Part shown: in pieces, positions 59,301-64,000 of the stretch | How the letters are laid out: each line of letters opens with the position of its first letter | Numbering within the stretch: position 1 is the stretch's first letter | NCBI GenBank assembly: GCA_030490835.1 | Contig: CM059974.1 | Span: 8,129,501-8,193,500 of the forward strand | Length of the DNA: 64,000 nt | Source: Annona cherimola | Lineage: Eukaryota > Streptophyta > Magnoliopsida > Magnoliales > Annonaceae | Reading direction: 5' to 3' | Translations under genes and position numbers: made by a program | Notes under the pieces: model-generated | Databases searched by the model: none | What the model saw: only the letters and a program-made list of their open reading frames with translations | Told to the model about the DNA's origin: nothing

Positions 59301-61157
59301 GAGTCATTCACACCATATGAAGGAATGGAAGGTCGGATAGAGAGAATATGGATAACAGAAATTGCCACTGACGGCATTCACTTGGTAAGGCAGTATTTCT
59401 TTTTCCTTTTATCCAGGTGCCAAGTACTTAAGTGGAAATGTTAGTGGCAAGTAACTTGCAATGGTTTGAAACAAGCTGTTCTGAATCATCGTTGATTTAG
59501 CAATCCTGACTTAGCATGATGCATTAGTGCAGTCCTGTTAGTCTTTATAGTTAGACATGACAACATGCCAAATATCTGTAATATCTCCAACTTTTTTTAT
59601 TTATTTGGTGTCGTCTTTATGATGTTACTGAGGTCTACAAATTCTCACTCTTCTCCAGCAACAATTTTATGATCTGGGCTGTTCGTTGAGAGGAGCCAAC
59701 TGATGCTTTACTCATTTACAAGCCAAAAGTGTCTTATTGATCATAGATCCTGGGATGTCCAAAAAATAATGATTCAGACATAATAGTTCAGATGTTACAA
59801 TTAACTCATGCATGCTGAGGGTTTTGAAACATCTGGTTTGTTATTTTCAAAACAACCTGCCAATGTTGAGAAATTCTAAATATCTCAAAACTATTGGGCC
59901 ACCATAGATTGGGCATGGCCTTTTACTGTTTGCCTATAAGCATTGAACCGCTTGGTTGGGTGCCTGGTATGGTGTTGGCTAAGCTTCGTTTTAGCTCTTG
60001 TATGTGGAGCAGCTTGAATCATCTGACTCCCCTTTCAAATCTCTCCTCTGAACCTCTCATTAAAGTGTTGATGGAGGTATCGACTGAGCTTCTATTTTAC
60101 TCAGAAACCAGTCAGCTTCAATCATTATCTGCGCCATTCAATATCAATTTCCCCTGAATGGCTGAACGTCTCATTATGGTATTGAGTAGGGTGTCAGCTA
60201 AGCTTCATTTTGGCTCATCAACAACTGTGTTGGTTGAATCACCTGCTATCACTCACAGCATTCATTTCCCTGGTTTTTACTGCCAACGAAGCTTAAATCA
60301 TCTGCTGCCCCTGACAAAATTGATTTCCGTCTTTAATGCCAACTAAGCTTCATTTTAACTCTTAAAAAAACCAAGCAGCTTTGATCATCTGCTTCCCCTT
60401 TCAATATTAGTTTCCTGTTTTCAGTAGGGTCCACACTTTCTTGGATGTTGTGCCATATTGTTTCATCGTTGACTGGCTAGACTTTTGTCTAACTTTGTGG
60501 TCTTTAACAAATTTGACTTTTTAGCCATTTATTCTGAATCTGAAATGCCACTTGAAGTTTCTCTAATCTGATAGTCCACTGCCCTAGGTGGGACACACGA
60601 AGGGCTATGTGCAGGTGCTTGTCATTGCTCCGGAAAGCATGTTGGGCACATCAACGTATGTCAAGATAACATCTGTGGGGAGGTGGTCAGTCTTTGGTGA
60701 AGTGGTTGAAACTCCCAAGCACAAAGGAGTCACCGCAAACAGAATCCAGGTTCCCACAGGACACCATCCGAGTGCCAATTTAGGTGCAAGTTTTCCATGC
60801 TCACAGGAGCTGGAATGTTGTGCATGTGATGCACAGGGTTGTGGAGGAGAAATCAAGGGTAGAGATTGTTGCAAATCTCCTGATTTTTCCAAAGAAAATG
60901 AAAGTGATTCTATTTTGGGTAATATGCACGCCAAAGAGAGAAATGGTTCAAGGCTATTTGGATCTCTTGGAGCAACACTATCGAGGAGGGGGAGAACCCA
61001 CAGAACACAGACCCTGGAGGCAGGCCACGCCTTGCCAGCTGAAAGGAAGCAAGTAAGAGGTACCGACACTAGCAAGTTTAGTGTTCTTGATTGGATTCTT
61101 GTAGGAGGAATGATTGCTAGTTTCTTAGTGATTTTGGTTCTCTTACTCTTCAAATGA
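53611..61157 (+). CDS. CDKAL1: CDKAL1-like threonylcarbamoyladenosine tRNA methylthiotransferase
   Basis: Eleven exons: 53611-53748, 54014-54052, 54605-54696, 55972-56221, 57198-57317, 57453-57528, 58113-58321, 58612-58720, 59018-59110, 59224-59384, 60588-61157. They give 618 aa in continuous phase. Intron 2 uses a GC donor (CCAG|GCAAGC); the rest are GT-AG. The enzyme adds a methylthio group to t6A37 of ANN-decoding tRNAs. The N-terminal MTTase domain has cluster cysteines Cys55 (TFGCSHNQ), Cys91 (INTCTVK) and Cys120 (AGCVPQG). The radical SAM motif CLGACTYC gives Cys189, Cys193 and Cys196. A TRAM domain follows around 430-480. The last exon adds a cysteine-rich stretch ('[14 protein letters not shown]', later 'CC') and a C-terminal hydrophobic tail ('[20 protein letters not shown]'), predicting a tail-anchored ER protein as in animal CDKAL1. 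A foldback MITE sits in intron 4. Confidence 0.96.
56358..56730. mobile_element. Foldback MITE with terminal hairpins, inserted in a (TA)n tract
   Basis: Each end is a 35-nt perfect hairpin: GCTGTTCCGGTGCAG, a 5-nt loop, CTGCACCGGAACAGC (56358-56392 and 56696-56730). Inside, ~110-bp arms mirror each other ('agtgggcccaaaatgg', 'gaaatcatgatctactccac', 'ccaattttcatcccaatcag'). The element is bounded by (TA)n/(GA)n on the left (56315-56357) and (TA)n on the right (56735-56755). It is non-coding and lies within intron 4 of the CDKAL1-like gene. A MITE living in TA microsatellites recalls the rice Micron type, an analogy only. Confidence 0.9.
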
Positions 61158-62753
61158 CAAAACCTTTGGAATGTTTTTGGCATTGGTATTGGGAGAATAT
61201 GCATGTGGTCCAAATTTTGGGTGGCCCACACAGTAATTTTTCGATTTGATTATTGAGTGAAAAATGAGACGCCTCAAGCATCAAAGGATTCTGTTTCTGT
61301 CGGTCAACTCAGTAGTGCAAAGCACTCATCCTTGTTCTGAAGCAACAAATACCAATTTGGTGGTGTTAACATTCTTGTTACCCGTCTGCCATGCCCACCA
61401 AAAATTCAGAGAATCTGAATGCGCTGATGCAGCATGGCAAGCTGGCAAGGACGGGTTTGGTTACTCAACAGAACTTGATTTATTCACCACAAATGTATTT
61501 GGACTAACAATTTGAAGGTGTTCTATGAAACCCTTCTTTGATGGAACTTCTTCTATTTTTAACTTCTAACTTCTAGATGGTTGATAGAAAGTTTACTTCG
61601 TCTATTATATTTAGCATTATTTAATATTATCAAAGAAACTTTTATTCATCTAGTATTAATGTATTTGGGCCTCTTCTACAAATGTGTAAAATCAACATAA
61701 TAAAATAATTTAATGCTAAATATCAATTTTTAAATACCTAAACCATTTAAAATAATACTAATATGTGGATATTTTATAGTGTTATTACATTCTAATATAT
61801 ATGTGAATGAATTTAAATATTTTTATTAATTTATACATGAATGTACTTATTATATTTTTTTTTAAGCACATATGATACACATTGAATTTGAAAGAAACTT
61901 GTTTCCTAACTAAACAAATGATATTAAATATAATAAATGGATTATCACTAACATCATGATGCTATAAAGCTAGAATAAAAAAGCCGGGAACCGTATGCAT
62001 GGCAAGAGTGAGTCCTACATTTAATGATTCTAATCATCGGCTTAATTGCCTAAATCTTCCGGTAGATAAATCACACGCCACGAAGTCAGTCTACATTTCA
62101 ATTATTTATGTACATTATTTTATTTCAATTACTTATATACATCATTTTATAACTATCTTTTTTTAAAAAAAATAAATTACATTTAAAAATAAATTCCCAC
62201 ATATTTTCCTTGTTGTTTTACCTCTTACCACCTCTCGACGAGAAGTGAGGTCTCCTTGGTGGAAAATATAGCAATTAAGGAAAAAACATAATCGCAGCAC
62301 AAAATCTAATTGATCAATAATGCGATGATAGCGCACCACTATAATATATTCTCACGAGATCCTTTTGAGTTCAACAAAAACAAATAATCAAAAATGAAAA
62401 AGAGGATGAATTTTACATTATCAAATTGTCAAAAAGTGGTGCAAATTGTTGAAAATAAGTGAAAAAAAAGAGGAAACATGAAAATACATCCTACGGAAAA
62501 GAAAGCGTCCGCATTGAAAGTGTTGTCGAATATAGTTTCCCTAGTTATAACCCTTCCTCAGCTTTGCCTACGAAAAAGGCTTACTTGGGCCAAAATTTCC
62601 GAAGCCCCAAAATGCCAGAGAAAATTAACACGCCCCTCGCGACACTTGCGCTTTCCCTTTCATAACAGTGCAGATGGGCAGCAGCCTTGTACATGCTTGC
62701 AATTCCACACGGGTCCACAATCTCTGGTAGCATTTTCCTAAGTCCTAATTCTA
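61158..62753. other. Intergenic region between convergent CDKAL1-like and TM9SF genes
   Basis: The first few hundred bases are probably the CDKAL1-like 3' UTR; an 83-codon open frame at 61264-61515 has no recognisable domain. The remainder is AT-rich, with a more balanced stretch at 62460-62753 that should contain the TM9SF 3' UTR. No other gene is seen. Confidence 0.5.
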
Positions 62754-63563
62754 CTAGTCACATTTGATGTTTCTATATATCCTTCTCACAAAAAGGGTAG
62801 AGCCCAAGTAACCCACAGCTCCTGCACAATGACAAAACATGACAAAGTGATATGAAGTCGGAAAACACGGATCTTTGAGTTCAGAGACAAAGAAGACAAC
62901 CAGAAAAAAAAAAAAAATTGATAAAATTAACTTTAGTCATCTACGTAGAGATAATTATATGGGTAATACATCAAGTGCAGGCAACAGACCTGCAGGCGTT
63001 TATGTATGCCATTCATGAAGAAATGTTTCATGAATCAATCACAACATAGCCACCTTATAAGTGGATACTTTTTGCGCAAGGGAAATGCTAAACGTGCCAC
63101 AGAAGGTGCAAATATTCATGCCACAAGTCAATTCAACATAGTTGTTCAAAATGAAGTTGCCTAAATATTCCATATTTTCAAGCCATGCCTCAGTTGCACG
63201 ACTTAAAAAATTCCCCAGCACTTCCCATTTGCCCATCCATTGAAAGTTACCTATCACCTTAAACAATAAAAAGCAAAGGACAAGCTTACCACAGAGAATT
63301 CCTAAACCAAGGCAAAACATCAGTGTGTAGCCGAAGTAGAAGCTTGTCTGGAAGAAGCCTGACATCTTGGTCTTCACATGGTAATAATATATGGAGTAAA
63401 GGAAGACATATACAGCTGTTGATGCTGCTGAGAAGAATGAAGTCCATTGCCAGTGATAATTCTCAGCATTAAGCAAGAAATATGTACCCACAATTGTAAC
63501 GCAGATTGTGACAATTATGAGAATTAGGAAAACTAGCAACATAAAACCATAGACGTAATACAC
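62754..63563 (-). CDS. TMN: Transmembrane nine superfamily protein (nonaspanin/EMP70), C-terminal part
   Basis: Two exons on the minus strand, 63290-63563 and the last exon 62754-62818, joined in phase 1, encode the final ~112 residues. The rest lies beyond the right edge of the window. The sequence contains the last membrane segments with family hallmarks '[11 protein letters not shown]', '[17 protein letters not shown]', '[16 protein letters not shown]' and the tail '[10 protein letters not shown]'. The terminal KCD is a KXD/E-type Golgi retention (COPI-binding) signal. TM9SF proteins reside in Golgi/endosomal membranes and act in cargo sorting. The conserved tail and the WQW segment resemble the TMN1-5 group. 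63564-64000 looks like intron. Confidence 0.95.
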
Positions 63564-64000
63564 CTGCCCAGGGGAAAATGAAGAAAGGTGAGAATGAAAT
63601 CTGGGCAATCATATGGATCACATTACAGAAACTGCAAAGCTGCTAACTGACATATGCATTTAAACATGAGAGAGAGGCAGTTCATGGCAGAGATCAAATA
63701 GGTAATTTGCACATCTGGCATACTGACACTGGGTATGGACCACTAATTGATTGAGAATCATAAGAATTCCATACAATTTGATACCAACACAATTAATTTT
63801 CTCCAACCAACCATTTCCATTATCCATACATAGGCCGTTTGCTGAATGGACAAGCTGACTTTCAGGCAAGGGCCTCTCTTAATGAACACAGCCTAATGAT
63901 AGTTAGAATACACGATTGAATCACCTTGCCACACTTTCATCCAAACTGCCTTTAGCTCTTGTATCAGTGATGGAAATAGGTTAGATTTGAACATTCTAAG

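Noticed and set aside
60605..61231. 208-codon minus-strand frame under the last CDKAL1-like exon
   Set aside because: It is opposite a well-supported exon with TRAM and tail-anchor features. The minus frame has no recognisable domain.

Overview
This is plant nuclear DNA, almost certainly from a flowering plant. Genes are split by GT-AG introns (two introns use GC-AG), intergenic DNA is AT-rich and full of small DNA transposons, and the recognisable proteins are plant families: an MLO protein, a chloroplast [2Fe-2S] ferredoxin, a LEA/TMEM205 fusion, the 20S proteasome beta-5 subunit, a CDKAL1-type tRNA methylthiotransferase and a nonaspanin (TM9SF). The species cannot be told from this window.

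Layout. 1-8.4 kb: AT-rich intergenic DNA with foldback and terminal-inverted-repeat elements. 8.4-10.6 kb: a two-exon LEA/TMEM205 gene (+) behind an ABRE/DRE/RY promoter cluster. 10.6-12.7 kb: transposon relics and a 113-bp tandem duplication. 12.7-20.0 kb: a complete 15-exon MLO gene (+, 554 aa), followed by a duplicated, broken copy of its exon 14. 21.9-22.4 kb: intronless ferredoxin (-) with a G-box/I-box promoter. 23.6-26.8 kb: two adjacent, unrelated tandem arrays. One is built of 10-bp units with a recurring ~130-bp spacer; the other is a higher-order repeat with an exact 154-bp period. 27.6-31.8 kb: two convergent, paralogous C48/Ulp1-like peptidase genes with the same exon phases; the plus-strand copy has lost its catalytic residues and the minus-strand copy keeps them. 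32.8-40.7 kb: relics (a second MLO on the minus strand, a receptor-like cytoplasmic kinase), a Tourist-like MITE and anonymous DNA. 43.86-45.83 kb: a complete non-autonomous hAT-like element with an 8-bp target duplication and a GC-rich interior. 47.2-50.5 kb: proteasome beta-5 (+). 53.6-61.2 kb: CDKAL1-like gene (+, 11 exons, 618 aa) with a foldback element in one intron. 62.75 kb to the right edge: the last two exons of a TM9SF gene (-).

The conserved genes are independent housekeeping, plastid or stress genes and do not form one pathway. From memory, several have Arabidopsis homologues that lie close together (TMN1, FD1 and MLO4 near At1g10950-At1g11000; CDKAL1-like and LEA/TMEM205 at At1g72090-At1g72100), so this looks like an old syntenic block into which the 23-46 kb repeat and paralogue region expanded. 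All exon coordinates were worked out by hand from splice signals, reading-frame continuity and family similarity; no database or transcript evidence was available.
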